Shown here one piece after another: positions 11,594-22,640 of a stretch of 64,000 bases of DNA. The DNA is from Pagrus major (taxonomy: Eukaryota; Chordata; Actinopteri; Spariformes; Sparidae), in NCBI RefSeq assembly GCF_040436345.1, contig NC_133237.1, forward strand, positions 25,053,749 to 25,117,748. Direction: 5' to 3'. The position numbers and the translations under genes are program-made. The notes below the pieces were generated by a model. That model was not told where the DNA came from and made no database searches. It saw only the letters and a list, made by a program, of their open reading frames with translations. How positions within the stretch are numbered: position 1 is the stretch's first letter; each line of letters begins with the position of its first letter.

Positions 11594-12053
11594 ATGCTGG
11601 AGACCCTCTGCACTCTCATCACTGCTCTAACATGTAAGGAGGCTGACTTACTGCAGCTTTGACCTCATGTTGGATTCATCAGTCTGTGTTTCTCTTGACT
11701 CCATGTCATCTTGTTGTTTCCAGGTGTGAGTGGTGTGACGGTGGTGACACAGAAGCCTCCTGTTGTGACGCTGAGGAGAGGAGAGACAGCCACCATGGAC
11801 TGTAACCTGGGGACTGTTAATGACCGAGTTGCTCTCTGGTACAAACAGGTTCCAGGAGGAGTTCCTCAGTTTGTTGTATATTTTCATCACAGCTTTAGCT
11901 CTCCAACCTATGGTTCTGGTTTCTCCTCTCCAAAGTTCACATCTATTGATCAGTCACAATCAGATTATCGTTTGAGCATCAACACTGTGGAGGAGGGAGA
12001 CTCAGCAGTCTATTACTGTCAAACATGGGATGACTCTGTTAAGGAGAACGTAT
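11594..12053 (+). CDS. IgL V segment V6 (family I)
   Basis: The leader exon 11594-11633 reads MLETLCTLITALT, with Glu for the Gly seen in the other leaders. V exon 11724-12053 is open: SGVTVVTQKPP, MDCNLG, CDR1 TVNDRVAL, WYKQVPGG, CDR2 YFHHSFSSPTYGSGF, DSAVYYCQTWDDSVKE. The RSS is at 12054-12081, consensus. The promoter is the TATTAAA type (11483-11489). First V of cluster 3. Confidence 0.91.
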
Positions 12054-12485
12054 CACAGTGATTTACACTGTGACAAAAACCTCCTCACTGATACTTCTGC
12101 TTTTTGAGACTCTGACACTTGTCAACTGATCATAGAGCCATCAACCATTGCTCTGTGTAACAACATACACTTTGTTGAATTCCTACATGAATCTTTAATT
12201 GTATTTAATTGTACTTTGTACTCATGCTTTATTAAAAGGAAACAAAAAAAGCAATGCACGAGTAAATATGCACCACCTTCATGCATAACATCTGAGATTA
12301 TTCTATAAAACAACACATTTGCATGAAAATATAATAATATATGTTTTCATACACAGGATGCAATTCATAACAAAAAAAGAAATCAGGTGGTGTCGGGGCC
12401 GGAAACATTATTAATCCTGGAAATAAACCACAAACCTCAGTGGGCCTGTATGGACGATGAGCTCCTGTCTTCTTTGACCCTCGTT

Positions 12486-12604
12486 TAAACTGTCCTACCC
12501 TGACAGCTTCTTTGCTCACATGTTAAACTGTCCTAACCTGACAGCTTCTTTGCTCACATGTTAAACTGTCCTAACCTGACAGCTTCTTTGCTCGCATGTT
12601 AAAC
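12486..12604. repeat. 38-bp minisatellite, about 3 copies
   Basis: The unit is about 38 bp (CTGTCCTAACCTGACAGC + TTCTTTGCTCACATGTTAAA). The same unit recurs in four other V 3' spacers with different copy numbers. Confidence 0.93.
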
Positions 12605-12835
12605 CATCCAAGTCATCTGATTAATTCTCACTTTTAACTAAACAACAATATTTTTCTGACTCTAACAGAGCGGTAGACTAGGTTTCATTACATAAGAGTC
12701 TGCTGTCATGATTGACTGTTTCCAGGTATTAGTCAGGCCCCATGTAGTCCCAGGGGAACGGAAATAAGACAAGCATCAGGAATACATTTTGATTACATCT
12801 TTAATTTTGTTGCTAACTGTTGTGTAATCACAATA

Positions 12836-12923
12836 CTACACTGGAGGGTGAGCTGTATGGTCATTAATGACACTTCACCACATCACTGAAGTGTCAATAA
12901 TGACGGTAAAGCTCAAGTGTAAC
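12836..12923. mobile_element. Short fold-back (palindromic) element, copy 1
   Basis: GGTGAGCT...TGGTCATTAATG...CACTTCA pairs with TGAAGTG...CAATAATGAC...AGCTCA to form a hairpin of about 90 bp. Other copies are at 27668-27759, 31091-31182, 44345-44428 and 59928-60012, each about 0.3 kb after a minisatellite array. Confidence 0.65.
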
Positions 12924-13286
12924 AGTGCTTTATTAATGATGTTTTTCTAATAGATTAATAATAAGTGATTATTAATATTTAGCATGCTTGTTATGTGCAC
13001 TTTACATCCTGTTTATCATTGTCAACCTGTCAGTGGATCATACACTTCCTGACAGAAAGGAGGCGGCAGGTGAGACCGGAAAAAAGTAATCAAAATGTAT
13101 GATGTGAAAACTCACATACATGATGTAGTTTATGGGTATAAAGAGTGCTGAGTGTTGAAACTCCTCCTCCTCCTCTTCTCCTCTCCTCAGTGTCTTTATA
13201 AGCTTCAGTCTCTCTTCTCCTTACACTCCAACCCTGCTCACCTCTCAGCTGGACAGTAAGGGACGTTTACACCACACACTGACAAC

Positions 13287-13742
13287 ATGCTGGGGACCCT
13301 CTGCACTCTTATCACTGCTCTAACATGTAAGGAGGCTGACTTACTGCAGCTTTGACCTCATGTTGGATTCATCAGTATGTGTGTTTCTCTTGACTCCATG
13401 TCATCTTGTTGTTTCCAGGTGTGAGTGGTGTGACGGTGGTGACACAGAAGCCTCTTGTGACAGTGACCAAAGGAGAGACAGCCACCATGGACTGTAACCT
13501 GGGGACTGTTACTGACAAAGCTGTCTGGTACAAACAGGTTCCAGGAGGAGTTCCTCAGTATGTACTGAGGTTTTATCATGGCTGGAGCTCTGTATTTTAT
13601 GGCTCTGGTTTCTCCTCTCCAAAGTTCACATCTACTCATCAGTCAACATCAGATTATCGTTTGATCATCAACAATGTGGAGGAGGGAGACTCAGCAGTCT
13701 ATTACTGTCACACATGGGACGATTCTGTTAAAGCAGAAATAT
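13287..13742 (+). CDS. IgL V segment V7 (family I)
   Basis: Leader exon 13287-13326 and V exon 13419-13742. The exon is 6 nt shorter than its relatives: framework 1 reads TQKPLVTVTKGE instead of PPVVTLRRGE, and CDR1 (TVTDKAV) is one residue shorter. The Cys pair, WYKQVPGG and YYCHTWDDSVKAEIS are intact. The RSS at 13743-13770 is consensus and the TTTATAAG box is at 13195-13202. It looks functional and is the most divergent intact family I member. Confidence 0.91.
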
Positions 13743-14115
13743 CACAGTGATTTACACTGTGACAAAAACCTCCTCACTCAGTACTTCCCCTTTTTGAGTC
13801 AGACTATTGCCTGAAACTGAAGATCATCTAAAGCTCTCTGTAACTATGTGCTGTAGCCTAAATGAGTACTGTTTGTTCTACTGCTTGTACAGTGATGCTC
13901 AGACTTTAATCCCAATCACCATTACAGGAAGTAGTTTGTCTTACCTATAAAACTGAAAACAGTATTTTCATTCACAGTGACCGCAACATTTTCCTGTATA
14001 TATATTTTGAATGCCTGTAGTGTATATGATAGAAATGATTAGGGTTTGGTTCTCTGATTGATAGGGATGGTTTGATTGATGGGGTATAAACAGGGGCCAA
14101 ATGCAGTCCTGACTC

Positions 14116-14682
14116 TTACTCTTGTGTTCCCCTCTGAAATACTGACACGATTTTGCAAATCATCAGCACTGGGCTGCCTTCCAACTCCTCCAGATCACCC
14201 TGAGGATTCACCACAGTCATTGCAAGAGCCTCACACCCCTCTTTAGACTTTCTAATGTACTCCATCAGGGCCTGATACGGAGCTTGTGGCTGCAGCCCTG
14301 CACTCCTGGTGTTGAACTCAATGTTGGGTTCTGGTGGTAATATCAAAGCCTTGCAGGGTCCAAAGTTGTGTTCCCTCTCTCCATCACTGTAGGTGTTGTA
14401 GAGGTACTGGTTAATCTCCTCTTTGAAGCGTTCCAGGTGGCCATGTGTTCTCTGTGAACTCAGGGGGATGTGATGAATGATGACTGTCACTTGTTTCCTT
14501 GCTCTCTTTATGCTCCTCCTTCTGTGTGAACCTGCTTGAGCTTCTTCCTCACATTGTTTTAGAGATTTGCTCAGGTGGACTTTTCCTCCTCCCTCGCTCT
14601 CTTGCAGCCCCTTTATTAACTGGCAGAGTCTCGTTTCCTGTCTGATCTGAAAACTGACATTAACTGGATCTTCTGATCTGAT
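14116..14682 (-). other. Uncharacterised coding-like fragment, - strand
   Basis: A reading frame on the - strand stays open for about 188 codons before its stop at 14116-14118, far longer than chance allows in this AT-rich spacer. The only in-frame Met near the front is internal (14488-14490). The product would be hydrophilic, with a basic patch (HRRRSIKRARKQ), then VIIHHIPLSSQRTHGHLERF and ALILPPEPNIEFNTRSAGLQ, and an acidic end. A splice acceptor-like CAG lies at its upstream limit, so it may be one exon or a displaced piece of a gene. I do not recognise a family. It has no counterpart in the other V-V spacers, so it arrived by a separate insertion between V7 and V8. Confidence 0.4.
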
Positions 14683-15300
14683 TTATGAATACAGTCCAGG
14701 TTCTTGTCAAACTGAAGCCACACTCTTCTTGTGGGCAGTTGGATACTTGATGGATGTTCAGGTTTGTCTTGCGGAGTAACTTGCAGTGTGTGGAGGTTTA
14801 AGGCATGGTGGGGGGACTCTAGTCAAGGCTCCTCCTGTGTCTCGCCAAGGACAGAGAGTTTTGTAAGCTATGCAAACATGCTTTTACACAGAAAGAAACC
14901 CATCATGCACATGTGTGCAAATATGAGCTACTTAAAAAAGTCCTGATCTACAGACTGTTGTTACTAATGTTTGTTTCAGTAAATGTTCATGTCTGTTGCA
15001 CCTCATCATCAAAGGTGCGAGTTAGCAGCAGGTTCTCATTCGCTGATCTTCATTTCCACACAAACTACATAGATATAGAAATAAAATATAATTATCATAA
15101 CACAGAAAATTAATGCAATACATGTGTAGTCATAATATGACCAATGAAAATGTTAACAGTGCTGAGTGTTAAAACTCCTCCTCCTCCTCTTCTCCTCTCC
15201 TCAGTGTCTTTATAAGCTTCAGTCTCTCTTCTCCTCACACTCCAACCCTGCTCACCTCTCAGCTGGACAGTAAGGGACGTTTACACCACACACTGACAAC

Positions 15301-15758
15301 ATGCTGGGGACCCTCTGCACTCTCATCACTGCTCTAACATGTAAGATATTCTTCTCACTCCTTTTACAGCCCATATTTTCACACAGAAACCTTTCACTTA
15401 TGTATTTTTCTGTGTATGTTGACAGATGTTGATGCAGCCAAAATGGTGACCCAGACGCCTGCTGTCCACACAGTTTCTACAGGACAACAGGTTGTTCTCA
15501 GCTGCAACATTGAGAGAGATCATGGACAGTATGTCAGTTGGTATAAACAGGTTCCTGGTGAAGCTCCTCAGTTTGTTCTGAGGTTTTACCATAGTCACAG
15601 TTCACCTAACAGCTTTGGAACAGGATTCTCTTCAGACCGATTCGACTCTAAAGCCTCATCAGACATAAATTATCAGTTAATCATTAAGAGGACAGAGACA
15701 GGAGACTCTGCTCAGTATCACTGTGCAACATGGGACGACTCTGCCAAGGAGTGGGTAT
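15301..15758 (+). CDS. IgL V segment V8 (family II)
   Basis: Leader exon 15301-15340 and V exon 15426-15758, joined T|AT. It starts YVDAAKMVTQTP, with SCNIERDHGQYVS, WYKQVPGEAPQFVLRF and DSAQYHCATWDDSAKEWVS. The usual YYC reads YHC here; the Cys itself is kept. The RSS at 15759-15786 is consensus and the TTTATAAG box is at 15209-15216. It is the J-proximal V of cluster 3. Confidence 0.92.
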
Positions 15759-16031
15759 CACAGTGATTTACACTGTGACAAAAACCTCACTGAGACACTC
15801 CTGACAGCTTCAATCAATTGTGAACAAAATCAAACACTTCAAATGAGAAAAATTGGAACAAAACATTGAAGGACATGAAATAAAGTCCTCTAAAGAGACA
15901 AGAGTGTTTGATTAAAGTCCAGCAGTGTTTGTGAATATAAGCAGACTGATGAAGTGAATGAGACGTGGACAGTGAAAGTTGGTCTCAACAGGATGTTTCA
16001 CTTCCACTCCCCTCATTAGTGAGAGTCAGGA

Positions 16032-16104
16032 GGTTTTTGTACAGCCATGTGTACAAACTGAATCACTGTGGTATTCGGACAAGGCACCAAGCTGACTGTG
16101 ACAA
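16032..16104 (+). CDS. IgL J segment J3 with 23-RSS
   Basis: Nonamer GGTTTTTGT 16032-16040, 23-bp spacer, heptamer CACTGTG 16064-16070, J coding 16071-16104 (VFGQGTKLTVT), GTAAGT donor. The coding sequence matches J1. Confidence 0.95.
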
Positions 16105-16881
16105 GTAAGTACTTTTAACTCATCATAAAACAGGAGAGATTTGATTGTTTCTCTTGTATATTTAAGTATTTCATGTACTTGTTGATTCTTGTATAAAGTG
16201 TGAAACATTTTTAGTGCAGATTAATTGTTTGTAGTTTTAACATCAGCTTTGAAACAGCACCAAGCTGTGCTTTAAAAGACAATGGACAGGTGAACAGCTG
16301 ATTACAGGATTTTGTCCATAAGTTGTTTTAATTGTTGTGAGATTTAAAGACAGAAGATTATTCTCAATTATTATATTTAAATTTTAGTTCATATATTTTT
16401 ACATTACGTCTTATTTTAACATTCATTTATTCATTGAGAAATTCAGATTACTACAACGGTTGATTGTTTATCTGGTGAAGGTGAAAATAAAATGAGAATA
16501 TTTTCTATTTATCTTCAGTCAGTAGGGCAGAGTAAACATTGTTTATTGTGCCTGTTTGAAAATATAGATTATTTAGTGAGACAGTCATCTTTGAATCTGA
16601 AGTGATATCTGCTGTAATTTAACACAATGACTGATAATCAGAGATGATATTTAATTACTGTGGTTGAACAGAACTTCTGTATTTAAATTATAATGTTTCA
16701 TTAGTAATCCTTATATATCTGAGGTCAGGGAGAAACTTGTAGTCTTTCACAGTGTTAAAAATAAACCCTGCTCATGATGTTGATGATTATTTTGACACTA
16801 AGTCTGAGAGTGTTTGTTAGTTTTCTCTTTTCTCTGACTTAATTTCTAGTGATGTGATGAATGTCCTTGATGTATTTTCAG

Positions 16882-17210
16882 GCTCCAGCCTCCCTCCTCC
16901 TGTCCTGACAGTCTTCCCTCCGTCCAGAGCTGAGCTCCAGTCCAGCGAAGCCTCTCTGGTCTGTCTGTCCAGTCAGTCTGTGCCTTTTGCAGATGTGAGC
17001 TGGTTTGCTGCTGGGAGTCCAGTGAGCAGTGGGATCTCTACCAGCACCGCTGTTCAGCAACCGGACCACACTTTCCAAATCAGCAGCTATCTGGCCATCC
17101 AGACGTCAGACTGGAACATGGAGAAGGTTTACACATGTAAAGTGTCTTTGGGCTCCCAGACTGCAGAGAAACACATCAAGAAGTCAGACTGTCCCACTGA
17201 AGAACAGTAG
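16882..17210 (+). CDS. IgL constant region C3
   Basis: A 109-residue C1-set domain with the canonical Cys pair, Trp 41 and terminal SDCPTEEQ. Its combination of variants is SSEASL, GSPVSSG and HIKKSD, a mosaic of those in C1, C2 and C5. AATAAA sites follow within 190 bp. The J3-C3 intron is collinear with the other clusters. Confidence 0.95.
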
Positions 17211-17724
17211 AGGAGCACAACGACCATTTCAAATCTGCTTCTTTACTGTTTGTGCTGTTTGCTCATTACAAGGTTCACATGTTAGAAAAGATGTGTCTGC
17301 ATGCTTGTAATAAATGTTGTGACAGTTAGGTGGAGGTGTTGTATCAGCTTTGCAACTGCTGCATTTTTCAAAACTCATTCAATAAAAAAAACTCAACAAG
17401 AACAAGTTTGTAATCATTTGTTTTCCTGAAAACATCATTTAAAGCAGTAATATTCCTTGTGTATTGTAACTTTGGCAAGATTTTATTTTTCTCCTGACGT
17501 CCATCTCACAGATTTCTGCTTAAGTCTCACTCATATTTGTATATCTAAATTCAGAAAGCTACATTGTTTTTAAGTAGTAATCTTAAATAAAAGCACAACA
17601 GACAGATTAATATTACTCTGCCTGGTTTTAGTTGCTTGCAGACGTTAGAAAAATCAGATAAAATGAGCAAATGAAACTGAGTTTTCATCCTCCGTCAGTG
17701 AAGCGTCACCTCTCTGCTCCTTCC

Positions 17725-17812
17725 CAGGATGCACCTGCAGGCTTCCTCTCCTTATTTATAGCTCCATGTAAATGAAGAGGTCAAGTGTCAGCTCTCTGTA
17801 AAGTCAGAGGGA
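17725..17812. promoter_or_regulatory. Candidate IgL 3' enhancer element, copy 3
   Basis: CAGGATGCACCTGCAGG, TTATTTATAGCTC and ATGTAAAT in the same order as the other copies, about 0.5 kb past C3. Just downstream the sequence stops resembling the cluster 1-2 junction and enters block A. Confidence 0.5.
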
Positions 17813-18042
17813 ACTGAATTAAATCACATTCATCAGCAAGTGAGCAAAGAAAAAAAAATGTATGACAATAAAAGTCACTCAGTACTTCTCTATTATATTA
17901 TATATTGCACAGAGCAGTTTTCTGTGATTATTTTGTGCATATGTCTTGTGGTATTTACTGGTTGTGATGGTCAGTGCTCAGATTCATTTCCTTCAATGTT
18001 CCTTTAATTGTAAATATTTTACAAATATACTTTACAGATGAG

Positions 18043-18044
18043 GT

Positions 18045-18085
<41 letters not shown>

Positions 18086-18148
18086 GTGTGTGTGTGTGTG
18101 TGTGACAGAGAGAGAGAGAGAGAGAGTGAGAGAGAGAGAGAGAGAGAG
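18043..18148. repeat. (TG)n-(GA)n compound microsatellite
   Basis: A TG run merges into a GA run. The same compound repeat sits at the same place in blocks B (34286-34361) and C (47533-47621), with different lengths. It lies outside the predicted 3' end of the - strand peptide gene. Confidence 0.95.
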
Positions 18149-18544
18149 GTGAAATATGTCTCACAGTTGCAAAGAAACAAATAGTATTTGACACTTCTGA
18201 CCCCTTTTAGCCTCCACTTTGACCCGAACAGTATCCAGTAGTAATATAAACATGCAGGGGGGTGTTGCAAATATGTGAAATGAACCATTTTCATATTATA
18301 TGTTGATTACACTTATTAAGCCAAGCTGAAGAAGTTTCATACCGAAAAAATACTTTTAACAATTTTTTTAAATTTTTTGACTTTAAAATGGGTCATTTGA
18401 CCTGCAACATAACAGGGGGGTTAATTTTAAAAATTATTATTAATAATTATTAATTTATATTAACCACACGTGCCCTACCATCAATTCCCAACATCACCAA
18501 TAATATAACAAGCATATATTCACTTAAATAACACCACAAAACAG

Positions 18545-20300
18545 AGATGGTCTGTTGTAATGCAGCTTTATTCAGCAGGATAGTTTTCACTATCAAGCAA
18601 TTTTACATTTTTCAACATCAATTGGTGCTGTGACTAAAATCACTACATCTCAAAGGCTTCATGTTTACTCATCCAATTATTTCTTGCTTTGCAAAGCACA
18701 AAGATATAGCTCAAACTATATCTTCAAAATCAAGAACAGACTCAGTCTTGATAGTATCGAATCAATTTATCTTCGGCCACTTCATCTTGGGATCTTTCCC
18801 CACTGTTTGCATAACAAGACAGAGAAGGGAGAACAAAAGAGAGGAATCAGTTAGTTAAATTATCAACAGAGGTCGATCAACAGAAAAATATTTTAATAAT
18901 TGAATAATTCTGCAATAATTTTTGGAGCAAAACTTGACAAAAATTCACTGATTCTAGCTTCTGAAATGTGTCGACTTGCTTCTTTACCCTTTTGTCTGTT
19001 TGAAATCAGCAGAAATATTCAGTAATATGTACCGTCTGCAGCGTTTCACTAAAGGGACAAAAAGCAGAAAATAAGATGAATAAACATCAGAATATCATTA
19101 TCATATTTGAAAATCTTTGGATTTAAAACATTAATGATGCTGTCTTTACTTAGTTTTATGTTTATTATCTGAGGTACCAGGACTAAATAACAGATTTTAG
19201 CTAAACACAGAACTAAGTGAAGTTGTATGTAGTAAGTTAGTACAGTCAAGTGTGATTTGTTGATCACAGACTAAAGGAGCCTGATGTTTGTGTAAATCAG
19301 AGGTCAATCTGTTAATATCAACTCAGTATGTATGAAAGCTTGTGACTTACTGCAATTGTCCCGCACAAAGCCTGCAGGCTTTCTATACCAAGTTAGAGAA
19401 GGGGGAAAGAGAGAGGAATCAGTTAGTCAAATTATCAACAGAGGTCGATCAACAGAATCTTAAATGACAAATATTCTAATAATTTAATGATTTTGTAATC
19501 ATTTTTGGAGCAAAAACTGACAAAAATTCACTGATTCCAGCTTCTGAAATGTGTCGGCTTGCTTCTTTACCCTCTATTATATTACCGTGAATTTAAATGG
19601 GTTGGACAAACTAAGGTACTTGAAGACATCAACTTGGAAACTGGTTAATATTGATGCTTGCTGTGTTTGATAGGTTTGAGGCATTTCACAAAGTCTTTTT
19701 ATTTCTTTTATTTGTCTGTTTGAAATCAACAGAAAATATTCAGCATTACTTACCTCATGCATCTGGACCCTAAAGGGACAAAAAGCAGAAAATGCGATAA
19801 ATAAACATTAGTATATTATTATCACATTTAAAAATCTTTGCATTTAGAACATTAATGATGCTCTCTTTACTTAGTTTTAGGTTTATTATCTGAGGTGCCA
19901 GGACTAAATAACAGATTTTAGCTAAACACATAAATAAGTGAACTTGTATGTAGTAAGTTAGTACAGTCAAGTGTGTTTTGTTGATCACAGACTAAAAGGA
20001 GCCTGCTGTTTGTGTAAAACAGAGGTCAGTCTGTTAACATCAACTCAGTATGTATGAAAGCTTGTGACTTACTGCATCGTCGCGGAGGGACCAAACCTCC
20101 CGGACGTGGTCGCTGACTCTCCCCGGGTTCAGCCATGAGGACGACCAGCGTCAACACCAGAAAGATCATAACACACTTCATCCTGAGGAACAAATCACAG
20201 TGGCCACATCCAGAATAATTCACTGCTCGTTTGTCAGAACCAAAAAAAAACTGGTGTCACAGACAGCAAAGTGAGCACTGTGAGATCTAGAGGTGATGTG
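18545..20300 (-). CDS. Piscidin-signal cysteine-hairpin peptide gene, copy A
   Basis: Predicted small secreted peptide gene, 77 residues. Coding exons on the - strand: 20073-20182 (ATG at 20181-20179), 19754-19769 (16 nt), 19351-19382 (32 nt), 19033-19048 (16 nt) and 18742-18802 (stop TGA). Every junction is GT/AG and the frame stays open across all of them. The signal peptide (MKCVMIFLVLTLVVLM + AEPGES) closely matches piscidin-family antimicrobial peptides. The mature part begins QRPRPGGLVPPRRC and is strongly cationic (many Arg), with Cys as CRSRC-X11-CMKRC, that is CX3C-X11-CX3C. It ends in an acidic SQDEVAEDKLIRYYQD tail, perhaps a prodomain. A poly(A) signal AATAAA lies at 18567-18572 (- strand). 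The TATA position reads CATAAAG (20328-20333), and the 5' intron seen in copies B and C is missing, so expression is uncertain. Function (antimicrobial) is inferred from the signal peptide and charge. Confidence 0.68.
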
Positions 20301-20483
20301 GTGAGCAGTCGTGAGTTACCCATCTCTTTATGAGGATGGAGATGGAGTAATCTTATCCAGTCATTCTGTATTTCTCAATGTGTTTTGCAATTCTCTGTTT
20401 GTCCATTGACTGTGATGATGATGAAAGATATGAATAGTGCAATTTCTTTTACAATTTCCCTAACGAGACCACGCCACATTTTA

Positions 20484-21084
20484 ACATTAAGGTAGTTCAT
20501 TTAAATTGGTAGAAGATTTTGGGAGGATAGGAAAAGGGGGGTCAGGGTTGTTGGATGAAGGAAGGGGGGTTCGAGGTTGGTGGATGAAGGAAAGGAGGTT
20601 TGAGTAGCGCTGCGGATTGGCTGGACCGTCTAGGAACCATGGAGGTTGAGACTCAGAATGGGGGTACGTCTCGATGGGCGCACGTCTTGGTTGGTGTGGC
20701 TTCATTGTCCCCCCTGTGGTTCCTGTGCTGGAATGGCCTGGGTAACCGGTTCTGGAGGATCTTCTTGCCGTGGGATGGCGATGTCGAAGGCTGGGCTGTT
20801 GGTGATCCTGTGAGGGAGGATAGTGGAGAAGGAGAGGGCCTGGGGGGGAGGGTTGTAAGAACTTGAGACGAACGGGAGAGAAATGGTCAGGCTTGCATAT
20901 ATAGATTTTGCAAGTGATTGAATCAGGGTGACGTAGGTGGTTGGGTTAATGCTGCACAGGTGGTTAGGTTGACGAGACGCAGGTGGTTGGATTGATGAGA
21001 TGCAGGTGGTTTGACTGGCTGGGCCTGGGTGGCAGATCAGCGAGGAGGCGTGGCGTGGTCCAGTTCCTGAACCTTAGTTATAAC
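20484..21084. repeat. G-rich interspersed element of unknown class, copy A
   Basis: One strand is strongly G-rich, with GGTGGTT-type near-repeats in its second half (20930-21020), unlike the AT-rich surroundings. The same element occupies the matching place in blocks B (36818-37374) and C (50072-50668), about 150 bp upstream of the peptide-gene TATA box. No terminal repeats or coding capacity could be settled. A retroelement remnant is possible. Confidence 0.45.
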
Positions 21085-21914
21085 AACTCCATATCATAAA
21101 AATGCGTTGATATGTTGTTGAAAACACAAACAATTATGCTGAATGCATTAAATCTGCATTTTAATTATATTTTGGTACATTTTTAAAATAGTTTTGTTAT
21201 TTTCAATGACATTATCAGCATATAGATTAATTTGATATCATTTTTTATGTATACTTATATTTTTAATATAAAATAAATACCCTCTGGACAGAAAATGTGC
21301 ATGTTTTGTGTTTGACCTCACATGTTTCTAATGACAATGCTTGATGTTTCCTAAGACAGGAAGTGATTTATCAGTTTTATCAGCAACTGAAGAACAAACA
21401 CGGTATTTCAGAACTCAAGGGGAACAAAAGTCAACTTCCTCTTTGTAAAGTTAAGAAATATACAGTATATAAGTTATTAAGCTTCTTGATTGTATGAATT
21501 AGATGATTTCTTTGCTCATTTTACATTTTAATAGCTTGAATGTCTTTGTCTCTTTTGGAAAAGGCCAACAGCACGAATGCCATTTACACAGTGATCATCT
21601 TGGCTCTTATAAAATTGTTATTTTGACTGTTTTTCTGATGTTTTATAGACCAAATGATTAATCTATTGATGGAGGAAATGCCATACTTGAATCATTTCCA
21701 AAGTGCTGCTTTACCAGACACACAAGTACAGTCAGAAACAGAAAGAAATAGGAAGACTGTTCATTTAATGAACTGATCACACCAACACACATTATTTAGA
21801 TCTACTTAATTTAAACATTTACCTCTGACTTAATAAAAAACAATGTTCTTGATCATCATCACCAATAAATTTACAAGCATGTTCACTTAAATAACACCAC
21901 AAAACAAAGATGGT
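21085..21914. other. Spacer, block A
   Basis: AT-rich, no gene seen. It holds a stretch (about 21240-21430, with GGAAGTGATTTATCAG) that recurs at about 22650-22780 and 23380-23520, showing old local duplication. Collinear in blocks B and C. Confidence 0.6.
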
Positions 21915-22640
21915 CTTTTGTAATGCAGCTTTATTCAGCAGGATAGTTTTCACTATCAAGCAATTTTACATTTTTCAACATCAATTGGAGCTGTGACTAA
22001 AATCACTACATCTCAAAGGCGTCATGTTTACTCATCCAATTATTTCTTGCTTTGCAAAGCACAAAGATATAGTTCAAACTATATCTTCAAAATCAAGAAC
22101 AGACTCTTTCAACAGTTTGCATAACAAGATAGAGAAGGGGGAACAAAAGAGGGAAATCAGTTAGTTAAACTATCAACAGAGGTCAATCAACAGAATCTTA
22201 AATGACAAATATTTTAATAATTTAATAATTTTGCAATCATTTTTGGAGCAAAAACTGACAAAAAATCACTGACTCCAGCTTCTGAAATGTGTCGACTTGC
22301 TTCTTTACCCTCTATTATATCATCGGGAATTTAAATGGGTTGGACAAAATAAAGTACTTGAAAACATCAACTTGGGATCTGGTTAATACTGATGCTTTCT
22401 ATGTTTGATAGGTTTGAGGCATTTCACAAGTCTTTTTATTTCTTTTTTATTTGTCTGTTTGAAATCAACAGAAAATATTCAGTAATACTTACGGTGGAAA
22501 TTGAGGTCCTAAAGGGACAAAAAGATGAAAATTAGATAAATAAACATTAGTATACTATTATAACATTCGAAAATATTTGCATTTAGAACATTAATGACGC
22601 TCTCTTTACTTAGTTTGGGTTTATAAGCTGAGATGCCAGG
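21915..22640 (-). pseudogene. Truncated fossil copy of the cysteine-hairpin peptide gene (A2)
   Basis: This resembles the 3' half of the neighbouring peptide gene: a - strand AATAAA in the same context, the same intron sequence, and one 16-nt exon-like piece with GT/AG borders (22493-22508) that encodes no Cys. No signal exon or final coding exon is recognisable. It is a decayed tandem duplicate, also present in blocks B and C, so it predates block duplication. Confidence 0.6.

Noticed and set aside
12317-12324. Perfect octamer ATTTGCAT 3' of V6 (also near 43675 and 59030)
   Set aside because: It lies over 200 bp downstream of V genes, and the matching site is mutated 3' of V9 and V11 (ATTTACAT or GTTTACAT); promoter use is unlikely.
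12486-12604. Possible CRISPR-like array (regular 38-bp repeats)
   Set aside because: The units are contiguous tandem repeats without unique spacers, in a vertebrate locus; it is a minisatellite.
18043-18148. Thr/His- and Ser/Leu-repeat frames over the microsatellites
   Set aside because: Simple-sequence translation only.
19049-19267. Recurrent 72-codon - strand frame (MINK.HLTVLTYYIQ...) in several copies
   Set aside because: It coincides with the intron of the peptide gene, between the signal-type exon and the micro-exon. Its repetition reflects intron duplication, not a protein.
20600-20866. Frame of 88 codons, Trp/Gly-rich, in the G-rich element
   Set aside because: Composition follows the G-rich DNA and the frame is not kept in blocks B and C.
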